From NCBI GenBank assembly GCA_016647705.1, contig CM028325.1, positions 29,058,474-29,122,473 of the forward strand: a stretch of DNA of 64,000 nt. The letters are read 5' to 3'. Position numbers and translations under genes: made by a program. Below, piece after piece: positions 48,099-59,778 of this stretch. The stretch's first letter is position 1. Every line of letters begins with the position of its first letter. The notes beneath the pieces are model-generated. The model worked only from the letters and a program-made list of their open reading frames with translations, was not told the origin of the DNA and searched no databases. This DNA comes from Eucommia ulmoides (taxonomy: Eukaryota > Streptophyta > Magnoliopsida > Garryales > Eucommiaceae).

Positions 48099-48998
48099 AC
48101 CTTCTGCACAACCTTGATATTTATTTAGATATTTTGAGATATTTTGGCTATAAATATCATCCCCTCTCCCCCTTTCTTGAGCACCCCCGGCTATTTGGGC
48201 ACATTTGGTTATATTTAGGCCTAGGTTTAGGAGTTTTAGAGGTAGAGCTCACATCCCGACCTAGGGTCGTTAAGACGTTGGGGCAAGACTCACGCTACCT
48301 AGGGTCGTTAAGACATTGAGAGAGACTTCTTCGTTGACTCAAAGTTGCGTTATATCCCCCGTTTTACACTCGGGAAAGGTGGCGAGGGAGTTTATGAACG
48401 GAGATTGTCGATAGGGTAAATACAACGCACGATCCAATAACTCGGGAGAGAGTTGGATTGTGTGCAATCAATGACTCTAAGCAAGACTCACGTGACCTAG
48501 GGTCTTTAAGATGTTGAGGAAGACATATTCATTGACTCGAAGTCATGTATTCCCTTGTCTTACACTCGGGAGAGGTGGCGGTGGAGTTTACGTACCGAGA
48601 TTGTCAAATAGGTCGAACACCATAAACGTGAGTAAATCGAGATCAAACACGTATTTGTAAGCACGTTAATCTCTAGGCAATTCTTCACCCTAAAACATAT
48701 TAGCATATTAGTGTAGTTAATTTATGTTATATTAGTATTAGTTTAATTAATTAAATACATTTGTTTTTTGCCTAGATAAAGTTAGGTCACGACAAAAGCG
48801 GTATTCTATAGTAACGACACCAATCCCTGTGGATATGATAACCCAATCTTTCACGATCACACTATTCTAAAACTTTGACCTCGTACACTTGCGAGTAGTC
48901 ATATACTTCGAGGGTGTAAATCCTCGATGTACAAGAATAAATAGATAAATTACACCTATCAGTGAGCCCCCAGGCCTATGACCACCCCTAATTACACG

Positions 48999-49381
48999 TC
49001 CTCATAATTGAAACCCAACTCGGTAGCTTTACCTGATCGGTTAGCTACTATTCAGATAATAAGAAGCAAGACCTGAACAAATATACCAGCCTTAGGTAAC
49101 TGAGCTTATCATACGTAATCAGGTCAGTCATTATGAATTACTTGATTCCTTTCGCAATTTAAGAACCGAGAATTAATCCTTAAGAACCGGGTAGAATGGC
49201 ACACCGGCCTTAGTTTTAATACCAAGCTGGCTTTAATTGTAAGTTAGACCTAGGACCGTCCAGATCACAATATTACCACATAGATAGGTCACTCCTCGAT
49301 TAAGTGCAACACCGAGAAGAGTTTAACTTCAATCGTATATCACACCGAGAAGAACAAGGTCTCACTCAAGTGTTTGCTTAT
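48999..49381 (-). mobile_element. Tat element non-coding segment (between insertions 1 and 2)
   Basis: No gene. It is continuous in style with 41793-42257, containing AATCAGGTCAG and repeated ACCGAGAA. It ends at CTTAT (49377-49381), next to element 2. Confidence 0.55.
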
Positions 49382-49569
49382 TGATAGGTGTAAAATACCT
49401 ATCTATTACGAAATTAAATTTGTTAGTTTTCAAGCGTATTAGGTATATTTAATTGCGTTTTAGTTTGTTTTAGTGTAAAACATGTGAAGGGACGTTAACG
49501 GGCGATAAACAAGCGAAAACGGTGGAGAAACGGTGAACAAAATGTGAAGAACTGGGTTTCGGTGCATGA

Positions 49570-49768
49570 AGACCACCGCCTAGGAGGAAAATAGGTGAAA
49601 AGTTGGAGTGCTGAAGTGCTGAACCACCGTCTAGGCGAGAAAACCACCGCCTAGGCGAGAAAACGTCAGAATATTGTGCCAGCAGCCATCGCCTAGGCGG
49701 AGAAACCACCGCCTAGGCGAAGATCCGACAGAGGCTTAGCCGACTTAAACCACCGCCTAGGTGGTGAC
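49570..49768. repeat. Palindrome array ACCGCCTAGGCG, 5' LTR of element 2
   Basis: At least six units around CCGCCTAGGCGA/GG separated by short spacers (GAGAAA, AAGATCCGAC). Confidence 0.9.
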
Positions 49769-50847
49769 ACTCTGCCCAAAAATATCTATTTTTAGATATT
49801 TTGAAGATATTTTTCCAAAACGTTGCTTTTAACCCCTTTCTCCCCCAATTGTAAAAGAACTGAATGATGTTTTGAGAGCTCCTTTCACCTTAGTTAGGAT
49901 TAGATAATTTAGGAAGTAGATTAGATTAGTTTTAGGAAGTGTTCTTGGCCATTTCTTGAAGAGCTAGAAGAAGAAGTTCATCAATGGAGAAGAGGAAGCT
50001 TGAAAGAATTGTTCTTTGGCGAAAGTGGACTACTCCACTTTTAGATTTGATTTTTCTTCCCTTGTTTCCATCTTTGTACTTAATATTTATTGTTCATATT
50101 GATGATCTCCTCTTGATTTAATATTGTATTGGCTAAGAACATGTTAGTTTAATTAAAGATTAGTTAGGGATAGATGTAGTTGTGTAAATACTCGTTTGGT
50201 TTAATGTACGTTTCTTTAACGGTTATTGCTTTTAAATCCGATTGTGTTTATCATTTGATGACGATCTTAGTATGCTTGTAATGGTATTAGGGTTGGATGT
50301 GAGAATCTAGGGTTTGACACTCGGGAGAGGTAACCCTGGATTCGTATTAGGGTAAACACATCATTACGATCTAACGACCGGGAAGGGCGTTAGTTAGTGT
50401 GCAATCGATGACGTTGGGTCAAGACTCACGCGACCTAGAGTCTTTAATACATTGAGGGGGTCCTCTTCGTTGACACGAAGTCGCGTATTTTCCCGTCTTA
50501 CACTCGGAAGAGGTGGCGGAGGAGTTTACGAAGCGAGATTGTCGGATACCTAAACTCGGTTATTGTTAACTAAAGAAAATCAAACATGTATTAAGTGAAC
50601 AAAATCAATCCCTAGTTAATCAACTTAGTTAGTATTAACCCACTAATTGTAGTTTAGCTTAGTTTAATTTTAAATCATGTCTTTAATCGTCAGGATAACA
50701 TGAGACTGCGTAAATTGCGGTATTCAATTATTCACCCTTTTTTCTGTGGGAACGATATCTGATCTTCAAAGATCTACTATATTAAAACTTAAACCTCGTA
50801 TACTTACAAGAGTAAGTAGCGGTGTATTTTACGCCCTACCAAGTTTT

Positions 50848-50865
50848 TGGTGCCGTTGTCAGGGA
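50848..50865 (+). other. Primer-binding site, Asp-tRNA type, decayed (element 2)
   Basis: TGGTGCCGTTGTCAGGGA differs from the Athila Asp-tRNA site TGGCGCCGTTGCCGGGGA at three positions, all C-to-T or G-to-A. Confidence 0.75.
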
Positions 50866-51436
50866 TTAGTGTGAATTTTAAGTTGATATTGCGACTAAGT
50901 GGTCGATTGTTAATCCTGACATTTATTTTGTTTTGTTTTTGTTTTTAATTTTTGTTTTATAGTGTTAATGTGATCAAGCCGTGCGAGAAACGATAAAGAA
51001 GATTGGAATTCTTAATTCTCAATCTCGAGATTGAGTTTATATTGAAAATGATAAGGATTGAGAGGAGAAGCCGACTTCAAGCCATGATCTGGATCCAACT
51101 GAGCATTTGAGCCCAAATTTCTTGTCTATGGGGAATTTTGGTGAAAAATACTTAGTAACACGAAAATCTAGCTGGGTACGGTAACTCAAGCGTAATTTTT
51201 TTCGAAATGAAACTCAGGGTATCAAATTACCCGATTTTTGTTACTATTTATTTGATTATTTATTCTTTTTGGAAGCCGGCATGGCTTCGGAACGTGTTCG
51301 AAAGTGAATTTAGGAATATGGACGCTTGGGGAAGTGTTTTCACATTTAAACATGTTGAACAAGCAAAGTGAAAACGTACGGGGTAGAGTTGTATTTTGAA
51401 AATTTGAGAAAAACATAAAGAAGGAGCTGCAGGCCC

Positions 51437-51770
51437 ATCGCCTAAGCTGTGACTCCACCGCCTAGGTGGTAAAATTACAGGATGTGTATTTTTTCAGCAA
51501 AACGGCTCACCGCTTAGGCGGTCAAACTCCAGAATGCAACAAATTTTGAAAATACGCTCCACCGCCTAGGCAGAAATAGTGCAGTTAGCAATATTTTTAC
51601 ACTGGTGTAAATTCGCCTAGGCGGAAAAACCACCGCCTAGGCGGATTAACATCAGAAACCAATATTTTTCAGACTGGCGTAAATTCGCCTAGGCGGAGAA
51701 ACTACCACCTAGGCGAACAAATGTCAGAAAGGTTTGTTTTCAAAAAAGGACTCTACCGCCTAGGCGATGG
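51437..51770. repeat. Palindrome array inside the interior of element 2
   Basis: Nine or so units of CCGCCTAGGCGG and close variants, including a perfect copy at 51633-51644. Unlike the other arrays this one is in the internal region rather than an LTR. Confidence 0.9.
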
Positions 51771-54177
51771 ACCTTCTGCAGTTAAAAAGAACCCGCTCGT
51801 TCAAAATTGAAATCGCAAGGCTTCTTCCCCAAAATCCTTCACCTTCTCTCTAAAACCTCACTTCCAAACCGTTCCAATACTCAAAAATCATCCTTCCATA
51901 TTACAAAATTTGTGATTTCCACCCCAAATCATCCACCACAAATCAATTTTCAACCCCATTTTTGCGATTTTCTTTATTACTTTGGGATTTTGGTTTGATT
52001 TTTGGTGATAACTTTGTTTCTATGGATTGTTAAATTGTGTGAAACAAAATTGCATGCCACATTGTTCATATTTTGTTGAAACGTTGTGATTAGTGTGTGC
52101 GGCAGATCAAATCCACAGGTTCATGTGTGACCGCTTCGGCATTGTCGCCACACTTTTTGCAACCGCCACAATTTCCATCTCGACGTGATAGTGGTGAAGA
52201 GGAATTCCCATCAGGTGAACAGTAGGGAATAAGTCTTATTCCTTAGGTATGTGTTCAACCCATTTTGTATGCATTAATGCTATATGTTTATTGGGTTCGC
52301 TCATAGTGGAACACTTATTTTGTTCAAGCATGTATTGGGATGGAATGGATGATTAGTTTAGTGGATGCTCATCCATTTTGATTTTTTGTAGAAATCGATG
52401 AACCATTATTATTTTTTGAACAAAATGCAAAAAAATTTGATGTACAAATTTATGTTTATGTATGCATTTTATTTTTTTAATGAATGTTTTAGTTTTTAAA
52501 TTTTTAGTTTAGTTAGTTTAATTTTTGTTTTTGCATGAGTAGTGTTAGATTAATTCATGAATGTTAGTATTAGATTTAGTTTAGAATTGTATATATATGA
52601 AGCTGTGTTTGTATGTTTAGATGTTCAGTTCATTTGGGCCAAGTCTCGATGATGAGAATTATCCCCTAATTGCATATTGAGGTCGGGGGGTAATTCATTC
52701 CTTGTGTGTTTTGTGTGCTTAACATGTCGATTGGGTAAAAATTATCTCGATCCTAAAATCGCACGACATTTGAACTCAATGTATAATTATCTGAACGATT
52801 AGACGCTGATTATTCAATATTAAGCTCATGATAGAAAATGAGGAGACTAGAACTTGATTTGGGCGAACCTTGAGGCGGAATCCTAGGTAAGGTAATTCCG
52901 GAGACGTGATTTAGGTCGTCATTTTTTTGCTTGAACCGTTCTAGCTAACCTAAAATTTTTCATTCCTTATTTCCTCTGTCGAAGCCGATAACGTAATCAA
53001 TTCTGAAGACGTTCAAGTACTCTTTTCATTTAAATTTTTTCTAACCCAATGTCGCTAAGCCTAATTTTCAAAATTGAGTGAAATCAAGTGAGTGGTCGGG
53101 TTTCTGATAAATTTTTATTGATTCGGTATTAGTGTATTCACTTGTCACTTTCGTATTTCTTTTTGCACGCTCCTAAAATAAGTTTTTTTTTGGGGGGGGG
53201 GGTGTTTCTATAATTTCTTTCTTTTACATATTCCTGAAATTTTATAAATTTGAATAAGTTTGGGGGTGTGTTTCTCTAACTTCTTTTTGCACTCTCTTAA
53301 AACTATAATAATTCGAATTAATTTAGGAATATGTTGATTTAAAAAAAAAAAAAACGAGATTATAGTTTTCATTTTCTTTTCTTTCGACAAGTGAATCCAA
53401 AGATCTTCATTTCTTATTCAGAGTTGTATTCTAAGAATGTGGGGGGTCATGAGAAAGGATAGTGACAAGCGATTTTACCTCGGATATCGATGAATTTAAA
53501 CCGATTTGCTATTTTTTTCCTGTGATACCCGTGGTCGTTCTCCAAAGCCAAATCAAGCCCTATTGATCTTTGTGAATATCCGAGCCTATATTAGTGGATA
53601 GTAGACTTCAATCAAGCGTATGGTTTTCCAGAATCCTTCAACGATTTAAGTTATGAGCTTAATAATTGAATAATCCAATCCGGTATTTGAATAGTTACAC
53701 ATTTGAGTTCTCTCACACACACTTTAAATGGATCTAGAATAATTTTTATTGTTATTGATCGTTGAAATTCTAGAACACCAATTGGTGTGGGTTACTTCCC
53801 GAACTTGATCAGATTTAGGGATGTTGAGGGAGGAACAAATTGGTCCTTTCGATTGAACTTTGTATTTACATGCATGTACTTCTTTTGTGTTTAAATTTTT
53901 CATTTTTAGTTTGTTAGTTCATTAGTTAGTTTAGCTTAGTGTTAGTGTTTTGCTCGAGGACTAGCAAAATTCTAAGTTTGGGGGTATTTATAGGTGTAAA
54001 ATACCTATTTATTTCGGAATCGAATTTGTTAGTTTTCAAGCGTATTAGTGATATTTAATTGCGTTTTAGTTTGTTTTAGTGTAAAACAGGTGAAGGGACG
54101 TTAACGGGCGATAAACAAGTGAAAACGGTAGAGAAACGGTGAACAAAACTTGAAGAACTGGGTTTCGGTGCATAAAG

Positions 54178-54382
54178 ACCACCGCCTAGGCAGAAAAGAG
54201 GCAGAAAGTTGGAGTGCTGAAGTACTGAACCACCGCCTAGGCGAGAAAACGTCAGAATGTTGTGCTAGCAGCCACCGTCTAGGCGGAGAAACCACCGCCT
54301 AGGTGAAGATCCGACAGAGGATTAACTGACTTAAACCACTGCCTAAGTGGTGAACCACCACCTAGGCGGTGACATTCTGCGC
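54178..54382. repeat. Palindrome array, 3' LTR of element 2
   Basis: Same position and spacing as the 5' LTR array, with different point changes. An additional ACCACCTAGGCGGT unit is at 54356-54370. Confidence 0.9.
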
Positions 54383-55468
54383 AGAAATATCTATTTTTAG
54401 ATATTTTGAAGATATTTTCCCAAAACCTTGCCTTTAACCCCTTTCTCCCCTAATTATAAAAGAACCGAATGATGTTTTGAAAGCTCCTGTCACCTTAGTT
54501 AGGATTAGATAATTTAGGAAGTAGATTAGATTAGTTTTAGGAAGTTTTCTTGGCCATTTCTTGAAGAGCTAGAAGAGGAAGTTCATCAATGGAGAAGAGG
54601 AAGCCCGAGAGGATTGTTCTTTGGCGAAAGTGGAATACTCTACTTTGAGATTTGATTTTTCTTCCCTTGTTTCCATCTTTGTACTTAATATTTATTGTTC
54701 ATATTGATGATCTCCTCTTGATTTAATATTGTATTGGCTAAGAACATGTTAGTTTAATTAAAGATTAGTTAGGGATAGATGTAGTTGTGTAAATACTCGT
54801 TTGGTTTAATGTACGTTTCTTTAACGGTTATTGCTTTTAAATTCGATTGTGTTTATTATTTGATGACGATCTTAGTAAGCTTGTAATGGTATTAGGGTTG
54901 GATTTGAGAATCTAGGGTTTGACACTCGGGAGTGGTAACCTTGGATTCAGATTAGGGTAAACACATCGTTACGATCTAACGACCCGGGAGGGCGTTAGTT
55001 AGTGTGCAATCGATGACGTTGGGTTAAGACTCACGCGGCCTAAAGTCGTTAAGACATTGAGGTGGACCTCTTCATCGACACGAAGTCACGTATTTCCCCG
55101 TCTTACACTCGAAAGAGGTGGCGGAGGAGTTTACGAAGCGAGATTGTCGGATACCTAAACTCCGTTATTGTTAACTAAACGAAATCAAACATGTATTAAG
55201 TAAACAAAATCAATCCCCAGTTAATCAACTTAGTTAGGATTAACCCACTAATTGTAGTTTAGCTTAGTTTAATTTTAAATCATGTCTTTAATCGTCAGGA
55301 TAACATGAGACTACGTAAATTACGATATTTAATTATTCGCACTTTTATCTGTGAGAACGATATCTGATCTTCAAAGATCCACTATATTAAAACTTAGACC
55401 TCGTATACTTGCAAGAGTAAGTAACGGTGTATTTTACGCCCTACCAGTTATCAGGTTGGTACCTCAGT

Positions 55469-55906
55469 TGTCATAACCCATCCCGGACACCCGTCATCCC
55501 GAGGTGGGTGTGACTACAACATGACATCACTAATACCCAAATAACCAAACGAATGACAATATACACCTACTGTATAATACAAACATCTACTATGGGGGAC
55601 ACACCTGTCCCGAAATTTTCATTAGCTAAAAGTATTTATCCATTAACCGTTTTTATAGGTTCGCCGTTGACAGTTTCTCTCAAACGCCTATGTGACTTCA
55701 TCACGTAGCTCTACCTAGTATCAGTAGGGGACTGACTCCTAGCTGTTGTACCTGCGAGTGTACTGCCTTCTTAGTAAAACATTTTTAAAATATTAATACG
55801 TTCTAAATATTTCCACAATTTAGTATGGATCAAGCACAAGTATATAAGCAATGAAAATAAAGTGGTATATATAAGTTCCATCTAGTATAAAATCATACCA
55901 GTCATC
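55469..55906 (-). mobile_element. Truncated 3' LTR of element 3
   Basis: Nearly identical to 59021-59461 from TGTCATAACCC to ACCAGTCATCA, then diverges abruptly. Shared landmarks are ACTATGGGGGACACACCTG and CCTAGCTGTTGTACCTGCG. Confidence 0.85.
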
Positions 55907-58900
55907 ATATGGTCACGTGCTTCAAGTTTATTTCCACGTGCCTAACATGCTTCAAATATATACACGTACATATACGACTCACAGGACATAGGTACGCCCC
56001 AGTCACTACGAAAACGATACATTCTAATAACTACTAGCTATTAACTGCAAAATATTATACCATGTGTACATATCATCTCAAGGATATTTTAAATTTTCCC
56101 TGTCCCGTGATATCTTAATAACTTCCAATTTCCAGTAAAATTGTAGTCACATCGGGCTATTTTTAAATCCTGCAAGTTTCGTTGTCCTATCTCCGTTCAG
56201 TCTATAGATCGGAATCCTGTATCCTTTTCATATAGCACTTTATGCGATACCACCACGATTGACGATAAGATAGTTATTAGCATAAACAGATTTTATTAAC
56301 ATTGCACAATCATCCCTCTTACTAGAAACTTCATCGACACAACCCCTCAATATATCTTTCAACACCTGAATCGTATTTTCTGATAAATCATTGATCCATG
56401 ACTGGAACAAGGTATCAACTTCTACTTGGAAAACTAAAGGAGTACGGAAAATTGTTAACCCGCAGATGCAAATAACTATCAGCTTCTGACACTACAGTTT
56501 CCCCCACGGATTGTTCATACACTGATGACTTATTTCACTTTGATAACAATTATTGTCCCAATCACCATATGGCGCCAATACCTATGATTTCAGAATTCCA
56601 ATTCTAAAATTTCGAATAACCGATTAATAAAATTCCTAGAATTACTAATCCTTATCCCCTTTTGAAAAACAATATCTTGTCCCAACTAAATTTTAAAATT
56701 TGCATTAAATTGATGCATCACACAATCGAACAATCCTATCAATATATATATACATATATATATTGGACATGCGCATCAGGAAAACACTCCTCGAACTTCT
56801 CTCTCTTTTCTTTTCTAGTATATGTCAAGGCTACAATAGCCCACCAAGAGATTTCGTTACTTCTCGACCTTAACTTGACTAACAAATCACCAAATAAAAA
56901 ATACTGCAATTTTCTATTTCCATTCCAATCTACTAATCATATTTACGCCATCACAATATAGTTAATATTATTGGGGTATTGCATATTCTATGCACCTCTT
57001 TTAAGTTCTCATCTATAAATTGGCATTATCAACCCTACACATTTTATTTCCAATTCCCAAACTTTATCATTCCTTCAGACACGCTAAACAGTTCTACAGT
57101 TAATTTCCACTGTATTGCTAAACCTTCTTAACTGGACATCCGACCTTTACATGTCTACACTATGGTGAAAATCAATACCGAACAGCGTTACCATCTGACC
57201 AGCCGCCCACTAAACTTACAAGGGTCTCAACTTAACCTATAAATTAGTATGAACAACCAATTCACCAATTTTTGACCTGAAATATTTGCTATAGTCAGCA
57301 CTGTGACCACCTTCATTCCCTTCCACTCTAATCGTTTCCAACTGGACATCCAACTTCTGCGCTACTATCCTACAATTGCTAAATATCAGCTTCATATTTA
57401 TAAGCTCAGTTAGAGTGGTCATCCGACCAATTGCCTAATAGACTTACAAAGATCTCAACTTGACACTTACATTAGTAAACGTTAGAACGAATACGATCTC
57501 TACTAGCTCCAAAAAGTTTCGAATTCCAGTCACATGTTCTCGGCCTTCTTCATATTCCGTCAATCCACTACTTTGACTTCCTTTGGATTTACTTGAATGC
57601 TATGCCTTAAGAGCAGTAGTCATATTTACTGCCCTAGCCACCACCTTCGTAACACATTCCGGAGATGTTCACCATGCTCTTCTCTACTTTCGACCGGATC
57701 ACCATTGTTACCACGTCACAGTCTCAAATTTTCGATTACAAATACCCTTCTCAAAAATCTGACACCATTCCTTATTTGTTGCAACCTATTTAACAACCTA
57801 TCCATTCTAACTTTTACGTTACCAACATCGGATCTTTATGGAAACACACATCAGGTCTACATAAATCATTAGTTGATATTCTAATTTATTGTGACGCCTT
57901 CTTTTTCTATTAAGACTTCCTAAACTGCAAACAAACTTACTCCAATTCCCAATATCCAACAATTAATACTTTTTTTTTTTTTTTACACCCCCAAAATTAT
58001 TCAAATTCAACTAAATGCAATCAATCGTTAATTCACTCACTCTTTTCCTATTCCATAACAATTGCCTTTAAAGTCCCAAGATTATAATTTCAAATCTCAG
58101 TTTCCCACATTCATTAACACTAGTATACTTAACCAACTTACAAGCCGAACGTTCATCTCCTTATCATTATGGAACTTATTTAACAGCAACCACAATTACT
58201 AATCACGCGTACAAGCACCCTGTCAATTCTTGATACTACATAGGGAAAATTCCTAGCTATTACAGTATCCACTGCCGAAACTTGTTTGAACAGTATCTAC
58301 GTACCGACTTGTGATATCCTTTCTTTAACACTTTTCTAACTTCCTAAACCCCCCCCCTAAAAGACTAACTGAGGTACTAGATATGTCTTCCCAACAATAC
58401 ATACCTTCATTCATCCCAAATTTGACTCCACCCGCAACTCTATATTACTCATTCGAAGGGATTATCTTTACACGCACCTACTATCCTCCTGGATCCATAA
58501 TTCTTGGCTACTTTTATATATCATTTCCTATTACCTTGCTACATGCCACAATTGTTACTCCGTCTATTAATTAATTTAAAAAGTGTTACCAAATTAAATT
58601 CTTGTCCGGTAACGTCACAGTTTCCTTTCAGATTTCCTAGAAAGCGATTTACTCCCTTTGAATATTATTTCTTATTTTGACTTTAGTGTATTATGCCATA
58701 TCATCTAGTATATTGATAACGACGTAATTTGTGGTTTGTCTAACTTAGCCTTCTTATCTTGTGGGAGACATCTTTCCCAGCAATATCCCCACGTGGTCAT
58801 ATCGCTGTTTGCCAAAAAGACAACCCTCCATTCACCATGCCAAAGCACAAACTAATGAAATAAAAGATCTAACACTTACATACCAAGCTCACCTATTGAC

Positions 58901-59004
58901 ACTCAATCTCATGTCCCGTACTGACTAGACGACTGGCACGTCCTCCTATCTCAAGGTCTTCTACTGACACATTTCCTAACAAGTCTTCAGAACCTATAAC
59001 CTAG

Positions 59005-59016
59005 GCTTTGATACCA
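59005..59016 (-). other. Primer-binding site, initiator-Met tRNA (element 3)
   Basis: The minus strand reads TGGTATCAAAGC, one base off TGGTATCAGAGC. It lies 4 bp from the LTR terminus TGTCATAACCC. Confidence 0.75.
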
Positions 59017-59561
59017 AAATTGTCATAACCCGTCCCGGACACCCGTCATCCCGAGGCGGGCGTGACTACAACATGACATCACTAATACCCAAATAACCAA
59101 ACGAATGATAATATACACTTACTGTATAATACAAACATCTACTATGGGGGACACACCTGTCCCGAAATTTTCATTAGCTAAAAGTATTTATCCATTAACC
59201 TTTTTTATAGGTTCGCCCTTGACAATTTCTCTCAAACGCCTATGTGACTTCATCACGTAGCTCTACCCTAGTGCCAGTAGGGGACCGACTCCTAGCTGTT
59301 GTACCTGCGAGTGTACTGCCTTCTTAGTAAAATATTTTTAAAATATTAATACATTCTAAATATTTCCACAATTTAGTATGGATCAAGCACAAGTATATAA
59401 GGAATGAAAATAAAGTGGTATAGATAAGTTCCATCTAGTATAAAATCATACCAGTCATCATAATAAATAATATCAAATCAATTAATATACTTCAAACACC
59501 ACATCTCAAGCACCAATCTCAAACACACACCTCCAACACACACACACTGGCCAGCCCTAGT

Positions 59562-59582
59562 GATCGTTTTAACCTCACGATC
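59562..59582. other. Conserved hairpin GATCGT-loop-ACGATC, copy 3
   Basis: Stem GATCGT/ACGATC with loop TTTAACCTC, preceded by CCAGCCCTAG and followed by GGGAGTTTG and ACGGTACCGTA, matching copy 1 on both sides. Confidence 0.75.
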
Positions 59583-59637
59583 GGGAGTTTGCAACGGTAC
59601 CGTACCATCCGTAGGATATGCCTTCCTACGAACACCC

Positions 59638-59778
59638 ATCATTCTGCCGAAGCGGATAATCACTACGCAGTATAAACGTCTAACATCACTCTGCCAAAGC
59701 AGATAAACATCACTCCGCCATAGCGGATAACATCATTCCGCCGAAGCGGATAATCTCACTCTACCGAAATTGATAAAT
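59638..59778. repeat. 24-bp minisatellite with TCCGC-CGAA-GCGGA hairpin unit
   Basis: About five units of CATCAYTCCGCCRAAGCGGATAA. Each unit can form a 5-bp stem with a tetraloop. The sequence is unrelated to the minisatellites beside hairpin copies 1 and 2. Confidence 0.85.

Larger units (their letters stand above)
44019..48933 (+). mobile_element. Athila-like non-autonomous LTR element 1
   Basis: The LTRs are 44019-45655 and 47633-48933, starting TGATAGGTGTGATCC (second copy TAATAGG) and ending GTACA. A primer-binding site (45662-45679) resembles the Asp-tRNA site of Athila elements. The polypurine tract AAGTTTGGGGGTATT precedes the 3' LTR. The 2-kb interior contains the Athila-typical phrase GGAGGCAACCCAAGG near 46073 but no gag, protease, RT or integrase. 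Flanking pentamers GGAAT/AGAAT differ by one base. The 3' LTR lacks about 400 bp present in the 5' LTR (roughly 44600-45020). Confidence 0.8.
42632..48961 (-). mobile_element. Solo LTR, minus orientation, split by Athila-like element 1
   Basis: LTR DNA is 42632-44018 plus the 28 bp at 48934-48961. Read on the minus strand it starts TGATAGGTGTAATTTATC and ends GCGCTACCA. Its body matches the LTRs at 44019 and 49382 (ATTAATCCCTAGGCAATT-like block near 42870; GATATTTTAAGATATTTTG block near 43590). Flanking pentamers GCGGG (42627-42631) and GTGAG (48962-48966) are compatible with a decayed target duplication. No internal region remains, so it probably arose by LTR-LTR recombination. Confidence 0.7.
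42266..48990. mobile_element. hAT-type MITE, about 390 bp, split by a solo LTR
   Basis: The terminal inverted repeats are TAAGGGTGGTCAT (42266) and the complement of ATGACCACCCCTA (ending 48990). The 8-bp target duplication ATTACACG is exact at 42258-42265 and 48991-48998. The element's own DNA is 42266-42631 plus 48967-48990. It is rich in GGGC and GCCC (GGGTCGGGCC, GGGTTGGGCTTGG). The nested DNA between belongs to the next two entries. Confidence 0.85.
49382..55446 (+). mobile_element. Athila-like non-autonomous LTR element 2, 6.1 kb
   Basis: LTRs 49382-50841 and 53988-55446 are very similar throughout. They start TGATAGGTGTAAAATACC (3' copy TTATAGG) and end CGCCCTACCA. A primer-binding site is at 50848-50865 and the polypurine tract AAGTTTGGGGGTAT is at 53974-53987. 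The 3.1-kb interior matches element 1 over 52620-52800 (GTTCA.TTGGGCC, GATGATGA.AATTA.CCC) but holds no gag-pol. Flanking pentamers CTTAT (49377) and GTTAT (55447) agree at four of five bases. Full-length LTRs with no protein genes fit a LARD mobilised by an Athila relative. Confidence 0.85.

Noticed and set aside
58700-58860. Possible gag zinc-knuckle remnant on the minus strand of element 3
   Set aside because: A few Cys/His codons can be lined up only by assuming frameshifts, and the spot is too close to the primer site for a gag C-terminus.
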